From Paenibacillus lupini (GTDB lineage Bacteria > Bacillota > Bacilli > Paenibacillales > Paenibacillaceae): a stretch of 64,000 nt of DNA. Location of the stretch: positions 181,504-245,503 of the forward strand of contig NZ_JAASRW010000008.1 in the NCBI RefSeq assembly GCF_011761355.1. Direction: 5' to 3'. This document shows, piece after piece, positions 43,465 to 52,265 of the stretch (position 1 is its first letter; each line of letters starts with the position of its first letter). Under the pieces are notes generated by a model. The model made no database searches and was not told the origin of the DNA. It saw only the letters and a program-made list of their open reading frames with translations. The position numbers and the translations under genes are program-made.

Positions 43465-43493
43465 ACTTTACCATCGTATGAAATAACTGTCAA
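43465..43493 (-). promoter_or_regulatory. SigA promoter of the bmrCD leader, TTGACA-N17-TAAAGT
   Basis: -35 at 43488-43493 and -10 at 43465-43470 on the minus strand, placing the transcript start about 30 nt before the leader peptide ATG. Confidence 0.75.
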
Positions 43494-43532
43494 TCCGTAA
43501 ATTTGTTAATCATCGCCTATTTTCACTATTTA

Positions 43533-44306
43533 TCACATAACCCATGCTTCTGCCTGCTGTTCCGCAAGCAGCAGCTGCTCGCGTACCTTAACCACTTCAC
43601 CAACAATAATAAGCGCCGGATTGACCACTTTCATCGATAACGCCAGCTTATGAATATCGGCCAGTGTACCTGTAATCACGCGCTGCTTACTTGTCGTGCC
43701 CTGCTCAATAATAGCAACCGGCGTTGACGATGCTTTGCCATGCTTCAGCAGTTCCTCACGGATCACGCCAAGCTGGCTGACGCCCATATAGATTGCTAAT
43801 GTATCTACACTATGAGCGAGCAAATCCCAACGTACCGGTTCTTGATCGCCGTGGCAGCGATTGCCGGTAACGCAGGCAAACGATGCTGCCTTCCCGCGAT
43901 GCGTCAGCGGAATCGCAGCTGATGCCGCAGCACCAATTGCCGATGTTACGCCAGGCACAATCTCCCATTCAATCCCATTCTCAGCCAGTTCCAACGCCTC
44001 CTCACCGCCGCGCCCGAAGACGAAGGGGTCGCCCCCTTTTAGGCGGACGACCGTTTTCCCTTCCTTCGCATAGGCAACAAGCGTCTTATTAATCTGTTCC
44101 TGCGGCATTGCATGCGCGTTAGGCGCCTTACCGCAGTAGACCAGCTCCGTACCTGGACGGGCATATGAGAGCAATTCTTCATTCACGAGGCGGTCGTAAA
44201 GAATCACATCAGCTAGACCAATTCGCCGAATTGCTTTTACCGTGATCAGCTCCGGATCTCCAGGTCCCGCACCAACAATGTATACCTTACCTGCCGGCGC
44301 CCGCAT
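43533..44306 (-). CDS. cobA: Uroporphyrinogen-III C-methyltransferase
   Basis: 257 residues. SAM-binding KVYIVGAGPGDPELITVKA at the N-terminus, LKGGDPFVFGRGGEE and VVPGVTSAIGAAASAAIPLTHR are the family landmarks. Methylates uroporphyrinogen III at C2 and C7 to precorrin-2, needed for siroheme, the cofactor of the nitrite reductase encoded upstream (NasF in B. subtilis). The ATG overlaps the nirC stop by 1 nt (TAATG). No ferrochelatase/dehydrogenase domain is fused, so another enzyme must finish siroheme. Confidence 0.94.
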   Translation of the reverse strand: MRAPAGKVYIVGAGPGDPELITVKAIRRIGLADVILYDRLVNEELLSYARPGTELVYCGKAPNAHAMPQEQINKTLVAYAKEGKTVVRLKGGDPFVFGRGGEEALELAENGIEWEIVPGVTSAIGAAASAAIPLTHRGKAASFACVTGNRCHGDQEPVRWDLLAHSVDTLAIYMGVSQLGVIREELLKHGKASSTPVAIIEQGTTSKQRVITGTLADIHKLALSMKVVNPALIIVGEVVKVREQLLLAEQQAEAWVM

Positions 44307-45166
44307 TACAGGCCGCTTTTCTCGGCAGCAAGTGCCGGTGTAGTTGGTAAGCCCGCTTGCAAAGCCTGGCTCTCGGAATCTTTTTTCTTATTATGTGACC
44401 AGTAGAACATAAAGCCTGTAAACAACGCGCCGCCTACAAAGTTGCCAAGCAGTACCGGGATTTGGTTCCACACCCACCAGTCAGTGATCGTTACATCTGC
44501 ACCAAGCATCATGCCTGCCGGAATGACAAACATATTCACAACGGCATGCTCGAAGCCTTGCTCGAAGAACATCAGGATTGGCAGCCACATCGCTACGATT
44601 TTACCTAACGTGGATTTCGATGTCATCGCCATCACAACGCCCAGCGTAACCATCCAGTTGCATAGGATTGCCTTGATGAAGACCAGAATGATACCGTCAA
44701 AGCCCATTTTTTGATAACCAAGTGTCTTCGTTTCACTTACTTGAATAAGCATCTGGGCGAGCGGATTAGCCATATCCGTCCCCATCTTGGTAACCGCCAT
44801 ACCGTATAAAGCCGCATACACGGCACAGCCGATCAAATGACCGATGATGACAAGCCCGTAGTTGGCCATCATGCGGGAAAGGGTTGTTTCTCTTTTAAAT
44901 ACCGATAGAGGAATGAGTGCAAAGCTGCCGGTCACAAGCTCAAGTCCAAGAAGGACGATGATGACGAAGCCAATTGGGAAAATAACCGCTCCGGCAAGTG
45001 GCATGGTTGTCTGAGTTGTAGCCGTATAGGCTAGTGTTGTAGCAAAGGCCAGTATCCCGCCGCCAAGAAAACCTCTCATTAGCATTTGCGATGAGCTCAT
45101 CTCCGCCTTCGCCGTGCCCGCCTCTACCATCGATTCTAGTACTTCAGCTGGTTTCACATAGTCCAT
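44306..45166 (-). CDS. nirC: Formate/nitrite transporter (NirC-type)
   Basis: 286 residues, FNT family with six membrane helices. Family blocks: MLMRGFLGGGILAFATTLAY, LELVTGSFALIPLSVF, ILCNWMVTLGVVMAMTSK and FEQGFEHAVVNMFVIPAGM; the last carries the conserved His of the pore. Moves nitrite (or formate) across the membrane. ATG at 45166 with AAGGAGGG upstream; a TTG two codons earlier is unlikely. Third gene of the nirB-nirD-nirC-cobA operon. Confidence 0.92.
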   Translation of the reverse strand: MDYVKPAEVLESMVEAGTAKAEMSSSQMLMRGFLGGGILAFATTLAYTATTQTTMPLAGAVIFPIGFVIIVLLGLELVTGSFALIPLSVFKRETTLSRMMANYGLVIIGHLIGCAVYAALYGMAVTKMGTDMANPLAQMLIQVSETKTLGYQKMGFDGIILVFIKAILCNWMVTLGVVMAMTSKSTLGKIVAMWLPILMFFEQGFEHAVVNMFVIPAGMMLGADVTITDWWVWNQIPVLLGNFVGGALFTGFMFYWSHNKKKDSESQALQAGLPTTPALAAEKSGL

Positions 45167-45199
45167 CTGCAATCCCTCCTTCTTGTCTTTGTCTCTACT

Positions 45200-45514
45200 C
45201 TATAGGGTGATATAGATCTCGCCGCTGCTTGGGTCGATCTCCGTCTCAAATGTTTTGATGCATCCATCATCCGGTTCTTGCACCTGTCCGCTCCTCAGAT
45301 CGATCTTCCAATCATGCAGCGGGCAGTGAATATTCGTGCCACACACCATTCCTTCCGAAAGCCTGCCGCCTTTATGTGGGCATTTATTCTCGACTGCCTT
45401 CACACTGCCGTCTGTCAGGCGGAAGATCGCAATGTCAGTATTGTCGATCTGCACCGTACGAGAGCCTAATACGTCGATATCCGTTAGTTTTGCTACAAGC
45501 ACCTTTGTCACCAT
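45200..45514 (-). CDS. nirD: Nitrite reductase small subunit, Rieske-type
   Basis: 104 residues. Rieske [2Fe-2S] ligands in NKCPHKGGRL and IHCPLHDWKID. Partner of NirB in assimilatory NADH-nitrite reductase. ATG at 45514 with GGGGGAG upstream; it starts 13 nt after the nirB stop. Confidence 0.93.
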   Translation of the reverse strand: MVTKVLVAKLTDIDVLGSRTVQIDNTDIAIFRLTDGSVKAVENKCPHKGGRLSEGMVCGTNIHCPLHDWKIDLRSGQVQEPDDGCIKTFETEIDPSSGEIYITL

Positions 45515-45527
45515 ATAGAAGCTCCCC

Positions 45528-47966
45528 CTATCCTTGCACCGGCTGAGCACCGGATAATTGCTCGAAGTTTTTGCGCAGCTCTTTGTTCTCTACGATTTCT
45601 TTCCATGGATCTTTTGTATAGCTGAGTGTCTTCTCAAGACGTTCTACCAGAGCCAGACGGTCTTCACGATTCTCGAGAGCCTTCTTGACATGATCGAGAC
45701 CTACTCGTTCAATCCACTGTGCGGTACGTTCATTCCATGTCGCGTTCTCACGGTAATATTGCAGGTAGGCCGACGACCATTCCATTACTTCGTCTTCCGT
45801 CTTCACCACACAGAGCAGCTCAGTGGCACGTACATGTATACCGCCGTTACCGCCTACATGAAGCTCCCAGGCTCCGTCAATTGCCACAACTCCAAGATCC
45901 TTAATCGTTGCTTCTGCGCAGTTACGCGGACATCCGGATACAGCAAGCTTCACTTTCGCCGGAGCTGTCATACGCTCGTATGCTTTCTCCATCCGGATCC
46001 CCATGGCAATTGAGTCCTGCGTGCCAAATCGACAGAAGGTGTTGCCTACACAGGTTTTGACCGTACGGAGCGTCTTGCCGTAAGCATGGCCGGAAGGCAT
46101 ATCAAGCTCTTCCCAAATTTTCGGCAGATCTTCTTTCTTCACGCCCAAGAGGTCAAGCCGTTGACCGCCGGTGAATTTCACCATTGGAACATCAAATTTC
46201 TCTGCAACGGTAGCAATCTTGATCAAATCAGCTGGTGTAGTCACGCCGCCGTAGACACGAGGAACAACCGAATACGTGCCATCCTTCTGGATGTTCGCGT
46301 GGTAGCGCTCGTTCGTGAAGCGTGATTCCTTCTGATCCTCGTACTCCGCCGGCCACAACATGCCGAGGTAGTAGTTCAGAGAAGGACGGCATTTCGTGCA
46401 GCCTTCTTCGTTCTTCCACTGCATCACGTTCATGACTTCCTTAACCGTCATGAGGCGCATTTCTTTAATGGCTGCAACAATCTCATCACGGGAATGCTCG
46501 GTGCAGCCGCAAATGCCTTCTTTCACCGGCACACCTGCTGCATCACCGGCATACAGCTTCAGCAGCCCTTCTACTTGAGGCTTACAGCCGCCGCAGGATG
46601 CAGAAGCTTTCGTGCAGCCTTTGATGCTGGACAAGGTGTTGCAGCCTTTATTCAATACCGCATCCGCGATATCACCTTTTGATACACCGTTACAGCCGCA
46701 GACAATCTCATCATCGGTCATCGCTTCCAAACGGCTTGCCGGGGATGACGCCCCTCCTGCAGCAGGCGAGAAGCCAAGCAGCAGCTCCTTCTCTTTGCCT
46801 TCAACCGACTCGCCTTTTTTCATTATGGCGAACAGCTCGGATCCGTCAGATGTATCACCAAATAGCACAGCCCCAACCAATTTACCGTTCTTGATCACAA
46901 TTTTCTTATACGTACCAGCCAGATCATCCTGAATACGCAAAGCTCTTGTGCCTGGCCCTTCACCAAACTGACCTGCCGAGAATACATCTACACCGGATAC
47001 TTTCAGCTTAGTAGAAGTAACCGAACCCTCATAACCTGTCGTCTCAACACCAGCCAGCAGCTTAGCCAGCACCGCGCCTTGCTCATACAGCGGAGCAACC
47101 AGACCATAAGCGATACCCCGGTGCTCGGCACATTCGCCTACCGCGTATACATCTGGAATATTCGTCCGCATGAAGTCATCTACGACGATTCCTCTATTAA
47201 CTTCGATGCCTGTGAGCTTCGCCAATTCAACATTCGGGCGGATACCAACTGCCATAACGATTAGATCAGCCTCTACCTCACTGCCGTCCCCGAACTGCAA
47301 AGCTTTCGCGCGGCGTCTGCCGGTAATTGCTACGGATTGCTTACTGAGGAGGAATTTCATCCCTTGCGCTTCAAGCTCACGTTGCAGCATCCGTGCAGCC
47401 GGCTCATCCAGCTCGCGATTCATCAGAATTCCATTAATATGAACAACGGATACGTCCATTCCCAAATTAAGCAGGCCTCGTGCTGCCTCGAGTCCAAGCA
47501 GACCACCGCCGATTACAGCTGCCTTCTTATACTTCTGGGAAGTTTCCTGCATGATCTCCGTGTCACGGATATCACGGAAGCCGATAACTCCCTCTTTGTT
47601 CGCGCCCGGCAGAGGCAGCATGAATGGATTCGAGCCTGTCGCCATAATCAATACATCGTAATCTGCTTCAATCCCTTGCTGGGAGTATACCTTTTTCCGC
47701 TTTGTATCAATCTTCGTTACCGTATGTCCAGCATGCAGCTGAATATGATTGTCCGCGTACCAGTCCCAATCGTTGATAACGATATCCTTCATGTCCGTTC
47801 CGCCAGCAAGCACCGAGGACAACATAATCCGGTTATAGTTCGGGTGTGGCTCTGCGCCAAATATTGTAATGCTATAAGCATCCGGAGCAAGCTTGATTAG
47901 ATGTTCAATCGCCCGTACCCCCGCCATTCCGTTACCAACCAGCACCAATTTTTTCCGATTCCCCAT
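45528..47966 (-). CDS. nirB: Nitrite reductase [NAD(P)H] large subunit
   Basis: 812 residues. FAD site LVLVGNGMAGVRAIEHL, NAD site AAVIGGGLLGLEAARGL, BFD-like [2Fe-2S] region (EIVCGCNGVSKGDIADAV, ASCGGCKPQ), then the siroheme-[4Fe-4S] domain with KTCVGNTFCRFGTQDS and SGCPRNCAEATIKDLG. Reduces nitrite to ammonium with NADH. I choose ATG 47966 (7 nt after AGGAG); the frame extends to 48119, but that part is the leader RNA with two hairpins and a terminator, not protein. First gene of the operon. Confidence 0.94.
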   Translation of the reverse strand: MGNRKKLVLVGNGMAGVRAIEHLIKLAPDAYSITIFGAEPHPNYNRIMLSSVLAGGTDMKDIVINDWDWYADNHIQLHAGHTVTKIDTKRKKVYSQQGIEADYDVLIMATGSNPFMLPLPGANKEGVIGFRDIRDTEIMQETSQKYKKAAVIGGGLLGLEAARGLLNLGMDVSVVHINGILMNRELDEPAARMLQRELEAQGMKFLLSKQSVAITGRRRAKALQFGDGSEVEADLIVMAVGIRPNVELAKLTGIEVNRGIVVDDFMRTNIPDVYAVGECAEHRGIAYGLVAPLYEQGAVLAKLLAGVETTGYEGSVTSTKLKVSGVDVFSAGQFGEGPGTRALRIQDDLAGTYKKIVIKNGKLVGAVLFGDTSDGSELFAIMKKGESVEGKEKELLLGFSPAAGGASSPASRLEAMTDDEIVCGCNGVSKGDIADAVLNKGCNTLSSIKGCTKASASCGGCKPQVEGLLKLYAGDAAGVPVKEGICGCTEHSRDEIVAAIKEMRLMTVKEVMNVMQWKNEEGCTKCRPSLNYYLGMLWPAEYEDQKESRFTNERYHANIQKDGTYSVVPRVYGGVTTPADLIKIATVAEKFDVPMVKFTGGQRLDLLGVKKEDLPKIWEELDMPSGHAYGKTLRTVKTCVGNTFCRFGTQDSIAMGIRMEKAYERMTAPAKVKLAVSGCPRNCAEATIKDLGVVAIDGAWELHVGGNGGIHVRATELLCVVKTEDEVMEWSSAYLQYYRENATWNERTAQWIERVGLDHVKKALENREDRLALVERLEKTLSYTKDPWKEIVENKELRKNFEQLSGAQPVQG

Positions 47967-48014
47967 TGTCATTCTCCTCTCCATCTCTCTAACTCTCCGC
48001 CTATTTATAAATAG

Positions 48015-48083
48015 AAAAAGCCTGGCCTCGAATTTCGCAGGTGGACGCAAAAGTGCGTTCTTGCAAAAGACGAAGTCAGGCTT
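48015..48083 (-). terminator. Attenuator terminator in the nirB leader
   Basis: Minus strand AAGCCTGaCTTCG pairs with CGAGGcCAGGCTTTTT across a long loop. Its 5' arm overlaps hairpin P2 (48072-48095), so P2 and the terminator exclude each other. Confidence 0.75.
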
Positions 48084-48119
48084 CATTGCCGCTTCAGATG
48101 AATACGCCATTGTATTCAT
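48072..48119 (-). promoter_or_regulatory. ANTAR-target RNA: two hexaloop hairpins P1 and P2
   Basis: P1 (48098-48119): 8-bp stem ATGAATAC/GTATTCAT with loop AATGGC. P2 (48072-48095): GAAG-c-GGC / GCC-tga-CTTC with loop AATGAA. Both hexaloops have A at position 1 and G at position 4, the rule for RNA motifs bound by ANTAR proteins. The divergent gene at 48350 encodes an ANTAR protein. Confidence 0.75.
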
Positions 48120-48211
48120 GAAAGTTTATTTGTTTTAACGTTATAGGTATCGTAAAGCTTAGAGTTCAACTCACTCTTATCTTTGCCTTGTAAGAGGTAA
48201 GTCGTACCGTT

Positions 48212-48241
48212 ACTATACAACGGCATATTCGCTCATGTCAA
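48212..48241 (-). promoter_or_regulatory. SigA promoter of the nirB operon, TTGACA-N18-TATAGT
   Basis: -35 at 48236-48241 and -10 at 48212-48217 on the minus strand, giving a leader of about 240 nt before nirB that contains P1, P2 and the terminator. Confidence 0.72.
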
Positions 48242-48349
48242 CATACTTAACATATAAAATGAACAAATGTGCGTATCGACAATTTTACGTTTTCTATGTT
48301 ATATATAATGACAAAAGATAAATTGTGCGTAGGGGAAGAGGAGGGTTAC

Positions 48350-48925
48350 ATGCGTTCTCTGTTAGTAATCGACAATCCCGGGGAAAATGTGCTGTCTATA
48401 GAACAAACACTTGAGGAATACGGTTATTCGGTTCTGTTTGCAAGCAACGATGAGATGGCCAAAACTCATCTGCCAAAAGCAGATGCCGTTATTCTGCACC
48501 TAGCTCTAGGGGAAGTGAAGGTTTGGGGAAACCGGCTTCTTCAGCGTAAAAGAGTACCTATGCTTTGGTGGTGCAGTGCGGATACAGCAGCCTCGTCAGC
48601 AGCCTTTTGCGAGGATGACCTGCCTATTGATGGTGTTCTGACGCCATCGATGAGTGAACAGGAGATGCATTGGGCGCTTCATTTCGGCTCGAAAACCTGC
48701 TTCGAAAGACAGCAATGGCTGAATGAACGCAAGCAGCTAGAAGCGCGTCTGGAAGAGCGCAAGTGGATTGACATGGCGAAGGGTATCTTATGTAAAATAA
48801 AACAGGTGTCTGAAGCTGAAGCCTACGACCTGCTGCGCAAGCAGGCAATGAATGAGCGCAAACGGATCGTTGACGTAGCCACATCAATCGTAAAAGTCTA
48901 CCAACTGCTGCAGGAGCAAAAATAG
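48350..48925 (+). CDS. ANTAR-domain antitermination regulator with degenerate receiver
   Basis: 191 residues. The C-terminal 60 residues are an ANTAR RNA-binding domain (ERKWIDMAKGILCKIKQVSE, then AYDLLRKQAMNERKRIVDVA). Residues 1-115 resemble a receiver (SLLVIDNPGENVLSIEQTL) but lack the acidic pair and a clear phosphoacceptor Asp, so control is probably by partner protein or ligand. A short coiled-coil links the two. ATG at 48350 with GAGGAGGG 6 nt upstream. Divergent from the nir operon, whose leader holds a matching RNA target; by analogy to NasR/NasT it stops termination there. Confidence 0.9.
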   Translation: MRSLLVIDNPGENVLSIEQTLEEYGYSVLFASNDEMAKTHLPKADAVILHLALGEVKVWGNRLLQRKRVPMLWWCSADTAASSAAFCEDDLPIDGVLTPSMSEQEMHWALHFGSKTCFERQQWLNERKQLEARLEERKWIDMAKGILCKIKQVSEAEAYDLLRKQAMNERKRIVDVATSIVKVYQLLQEQK

Positions 48926-48937
48926 AGGGGTGCTGCT

Positions 48938-49996
48938 ATGTTTACAAAACTATTAAAGGAAGTCGCCCGCGGAAAAAGAGGCGCACGAGATCTTACTTAT
49001 GAAGAAGCGCTGGAAGCGGCCGACTGGATCATGAACCGGAAAGCGACCCCTGCCCAGATGGGCGCCTTCTTTATAGCTGAACGTATTAAGATGGAAAGTG
49101 TCGAGGAGCTGGAGGCTTTCGTAAATGTTAGCCGTGATGCTGCATACCGTGCTCCAATCCAGGAAGGACTGGACTGTGCAGGGCCATATGACGGGCGGAC
49201 CAAAACCTTCTTCGCTTCGTTTGCTACAGCTTTTCTTCTTGCTTCAGCGGGTCTGCCCGTTACGCTGCATGGCGCGAAATCGCTGCCGCCGAAATGGGGC
49301 GTAACGCTGCTCGATATACTCGCTGAGCTCGGGATTGGCAAAGAGCAGCTAAAACGTGACCGCGTTGTACCAACCGCTGCAGCTACTGGCGTGCTGTTTG
49401 TTGATACTGAGGAATGGTGCCCGCCGCTGAAGGAGCTGCGAGACATCCGCGAGGAGCTTGGCATGCGTACGGTACTAAACACAGCGGAAAAGCTGATTGA
49501 TTTCTCCCATTCGCCGTACCTTGTATTTGGCGTTTACCATAATACCGTATTTGATCGCATGAGCAAGCTGCTCACCGATCTGCAATACCGCAGGGCTCTA
49601 ATCATACAGGGAGCAGAAGGCTCTGAAGATCTGTTCATCGAGCGCCCAACCCGCACTTATATCGTCGAGAACGGCGAAGCAAGACTGCATGTTATCGATC
49701 CGGAAACCTATGGTCTAGAAACGACACTTCCAGAGCATGTAGAATGGACCGCTGCTGAGCAGATCGAGACCGTCGAGGCTGTTCTGCAAGGGAAAGCCCA
49801 TGTCGGTTACGTGAACCAGGTACTGCTGAATGCGGCCGTCCGGCTGCGTCTTGCAGATCGCGCTGATTCAGTCGAGGAAGCGATATACCAATGCAAGGAT
49901 TTGCTCGACAGCGGAGCAGCTTGGGAGCGTTACACACAGTGGCGCAGCAGCCTGCTTAGTGAAGAAACGCCCGCTCCTATCGGCGGCGTCAAGTAA
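48938..49996 (+). CDS. Anthranilate phosphoribosyltransferase-like protein (TrpD2/YbiB-like)
   Basis: 352 residues with the TrpD fold: an N-terminal helical domain (LTYEEALEAADWIMNRKATPAQMGAFFIAERIKMES) and a C-terminal alpha/beta domain. The catalytic glycine loop GTGGD is replaced by CAGPYDGRTKTF, and the KHGN.a.S.k.G block by LHGAKSLPPKWG. It is therefore unlikely to make phosphoribosyl-anthranilate and resembles TrpD2/YbiB. Starts 12 nt after the ANTAR gene, so the two form an operon; a role in nitrite or nitrate control is suggested only by position. Confidence 0.8.
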   Translation: MFTKLLKEVARGKRGARDLTYEEALEAADWIMNRKATPAQMGAFFIAERIKMESVEELEAFVNVSRDAAYRAPIQEGLDCAGPYDGRTKTFFASFATAFLLASAGLPVTLHGAKSLPPKWGVTLLDILAELGIGKEQLKRDRVVPTAAATGVLFVDTEEWCPPLKELRDIREELGMRTVLNTAEKLIDFSHSPYLVFGVYHNTVFDRMSKLLTDLQYRRALIIQGAEGSEDLFIERPTRTYIVENGEARLHVIDPETYGLETTLPEHVEWTAAEQIETVEAVLQGKAHVGYVNQVLLNAAVRLRLADRADSVEEAIYQCKDLLDSGAAWERYTQWRSSLLSEETPAPIGGVK

Positions 49997-50088
49997 AGTA
50001 ACATGAGGCATGATTTTCTCGTGCCTGATTCACCAATTTGAGACGCATTCCCCTCCACTACTACACCTACGATGTACTTTACGCAAGT

Positions 50089-50136
50089 AAAAGAGCTTCT
50101 GACGGCTGATCAAGCCGGTCAGAAGCTCTTTTTTTC
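50089..50136. terminator. Bidirectional terminator
   Basis: AAAAGAGCTTCTGACGGC...GCCGGTCAGAAGCTCTTTTTTT between convergent trpD2-like and efflux genes. The 90 nt before it hold nothing recognisable. Confidence 0.93.
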
Positions 50137-50153
50137 TGTATAGTTACGTCCCT

Positions 50154-51362
50154 CTAGTGTCCCCGCCGTACGAGAACAACGTAGCTGAGCACAGCCGCCG
50201 CTTCAGCTGCAGCAATAACAATTCCCATCGGCTGTGCGGCCTCGCTGCCACCAAGGCCAACAAGCGGCGCCATACAGGCGCCGAACACAAAGGACAACAG
50301 ACCAAGCAGCGCCGAAGCGCTGCCGGCGGACTGCTGCTGATTCTGCATCGCGAGCGAGAAGCTGGCCGTCTGCACAATCCCGACACTCGAGACGACGAAG
50401 AATAAAGGCACCAGCACCGCAAACAAGCCCCAGCCGGCGATCACCGAAATCAGCAGCACAAGCCCACCTGCAAACGCAAGGCCAAGACCTGTCTTCAGCA
50501 ATGCCGTCGCACTTACCTTACCGGCAAGTCTCCCTGCAATTTGGCTTGCCGCGATAATACCCAGACCGTTGATCGCAAAGCATAAGCTGTATCCCTGCGG
50601 CGATACACCAAACAGATTCTGAATGACGAATGGTGAGCCGGAGATATAAGCGAACATCGCCGCTACAACAAAGCCCTGCGTGAGCGCATATCCCATAAAG
50701 ATGCGGTCTGTCAGCAGTCCTCGGAACTTCAGCAGCATATTGCCGATTCCGCCTTCCGAGCGGTTCTTCTCCTGCAAGGACTCTTTCATTCCGAACCATA
50801 CGGCGACAAACATAACCACGCCAATCACCGTCAGCACGATAAATACACCGCGCCATTCCGTCCACTTCAGGATTTGTCCACCGGCAATTGGAGCAGCTAT
50901 TGGCGCGACCCCATTCACCAGCATAAGCATGGAGAAGAACTTCGTCATCCCTGCTCCTTCGAACAAATCCCGCACGACCGCACGCGAGATAACAATCCCT
51001 GCCGCCCCGCCAAACCCTTGTACAAAGCGCAGCAGCACAAAGGTCTCAATTGATGGAGCTGTTACACAAAGAAATGAAGCTGCAATATATACAACAAGTC
51101 CAATAAGCAAAGGCTTCCGTCGTCCCCGAACATCACTGATTGGTCCAATAAACAGCTGACCAAGGGAAATACCGAGCAGACAGGCCGTTAAGCTGAGCTG
51201 GGACATCGACGTCCCTGCATGGAAATCACCTGCCAGCTCCGGCAGCGCCGGCAAATACATATCAATGGAGAGTGGAGCAAATGCAGACAGCGAGCCAAGC
51301 AACAGCGCCATCCACAGTACCGCTTTTGGTGCTGCAGCGGGTATAGAATCCGTACCTTTCAT
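50154..51362 (-). CDS. MFS drug exporter, Bcr/CflA family
   Basis: 402 residues, 12 membrane helices. Family features: APLSIDMYLPALPELAGDF in TM1, GQLFIGPISDVRGRRKPLLIG (MFS motif A) and RFVQGFGGAAGIVISRAVVRDLFEG (motif C region). Proton-driven efflux of drugs such as bicyclomycin or chloramphenicol; substrate not predictable. ATG at 51362, GGAGTG 9 nt upstream; a TTG four codons earlier is unlikely. Confidence 0.92.
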   Translation of the reverse strand: MKGTDSIPAAAPKAVLWMALLLGSLSAFAPLSIDMYLPALPELAGDFHAGTSMSQLSLTACLLGISLGQLFIGPISDVRGRRKPLLIGLVVYIAASFLCVTAPSIETFVLLRFVQGFGGAAGIVISRAVVRDLFEGAGMTKFFSMLMLVNGVAPIAAPIAGGQILKWTEWRGVFIVLTVIGVVMFVAVWFGMKESLQEKNRSEGGIGNMLLKFRGLLTDRIFMGYALTQGFVVAAMFAYISGSPFVIQNLFGVSPQGYSLCFAINGLGIIAASQIAGRLAGKVSATALLKTGLGLAFAGGLVLLISVIAGWGLFAVLVPLFFVVSSVGIVQTASFSLAMQNQQQSAGSASALLGLLSFVFGACMAPLVGLGGSEAAQPMGIVIAAAEAAAVLSYVVLVRRGH

Positions 51363-51437
51363 CAAAATCAACACTCCAAACTAACACCTTTTTATCGCCA
51401 CAATTCTAATGACGATCGAGTCACCTGTCAAGACAAC

Positions 51438-51469
51438 AAAAAGAGGACGCCTCCTTAGGAGGCATCCCC
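51438..51469 (-). terminator. Terminator of the YdjO gene
   Basis: Minus strand GGATGCCTCC-taa-GGAGGCGTCC followed by TCTTTTTGTTG, right after the stop at 51481. Confidence 0.85.
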
Positions 51470-51480
51470 CATTGCTTACT

Positions 51481-51717
51481 TTACTCCGCCGTTGCCGTCG
51501 TCACGGCAGCGCTTAGTTTCCATTGATCCGTCATATTAACGATCAGTGGAAGCATCTTTTCCCCACTTATCATTGGTGAATGGCACAACAAACAGGTTGG
51601 GGTCTGGTCAAATGAGAAGTTGTCGCGCATCCAGCCATTGCAGTCATCACTTGTGCATGACCAAATTTTGGTGACAGCCTCTGGGATTTCTTCTTGGATT
51701 TTTTTCCGATTGTACAT
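51481..51717 (-). CDS. ydjO: Cold-inducible YdjO-family protein (78 aa)
   Basis: Small protein with four Cys: IWSCTSDDCNGWMRDNF and TCLLCHSPM, probably a zinc ribbon. The WSC...CNGWMR...F.....CPLC.S.M layout is the YdjO family of Bacillota. ATG at 51717 with AAGGAGG 8 nt upstream. Function unknown; name reflects cold induction reported for the family. Monocistronic. Confidence 0.85.
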   Translation of the reverse strand: MYNRKKIQEEIPEAVTKIWSCTSDDCNGWMRDNFSFDQTPTCLLCHSPMISGEKMLPLIVNMTDQWKLSAAVTTATAE

Positions 51718-51910
51718 GTGGGTACGCCTCCTTCATATGTGAAATATGGTACGGTCTTCATAAACCCCGTCACTTTATCGTGTCTTATACCGCGGATTTC
51801 ATACATGCGATATCGAACTAATGACGAAAAATGCCCCTCCACTTCATGTATGAAGCGAAGGAGCTTTATATGTACAAGAATTAGAACATTGGCTTAAACA
51901 CCATAATTCG

Positions 51911-52246
51911 TTACAGTTTGTATCCGAATTCATTTGGTATATATTCAATGCAGGAAACGGCTGAAAACATCAGTTTTTGCCCTGCAGCATCATATCTAAC
52001 CGTATCTGCCGCGACCGAGTACCAAATCTTTAACGTTGGGCGGCCGTCATCATAGGTCCGGAAAATAAACACGTTCAGCTCTTGCTTCCATTTCAGGAGC
52101 TCTTCGATCGCAGGATGCTTAGGTGTGTGTACCGTGAACTGCCATTGATCATCCGCATGCTCTACCTCATAAGAGACCGATTGCTTCACCGAATCCACAA
52201 AAGTTCTTCCGCCAACGGCGTGTTTAATCAGTAGTGTTTCGTTCAT
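51911..52246 (-). CDS. Hypothetical protein (111 aa)
   Basis: No family recognised. Soluble, acidic, with beta-type segments (SYEVEHADDQWQFTVH, LKIWYSVAADTVRYD, LMFSAVSCIEYIPNEF). No signal peptide or membrane helix. ATG at 52246 with CAGGAGG 8 nt upstream; a frame extension to 52279 lies inside the hairpin array. The gene is preceded directly by the three-hairpin array 52266-52463, which is the most distinctive thing about it. Confidence 0.75.
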   Translation of the reverse strand: MNETLLIKHAVGGRTFVDSVKQSVSYEVEHADDQWQFTVHTPKHPAIEELLKWKQELNVFIFRTYDDGRPTLKIWYSVAADTVRYDAAGQKLMFSAVSCIEYIPNEFGYKL

Positions 52247-52265
52247 TTTGGGTTCCTCCTGAAAA

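Noticed and set aside
47967..48119. N-terminal extension of NirB
   Set aside because: These bases form the ANTAR hairpins and the attenuator terminator; the ribosome site AGGAG fixes the start at 47966.
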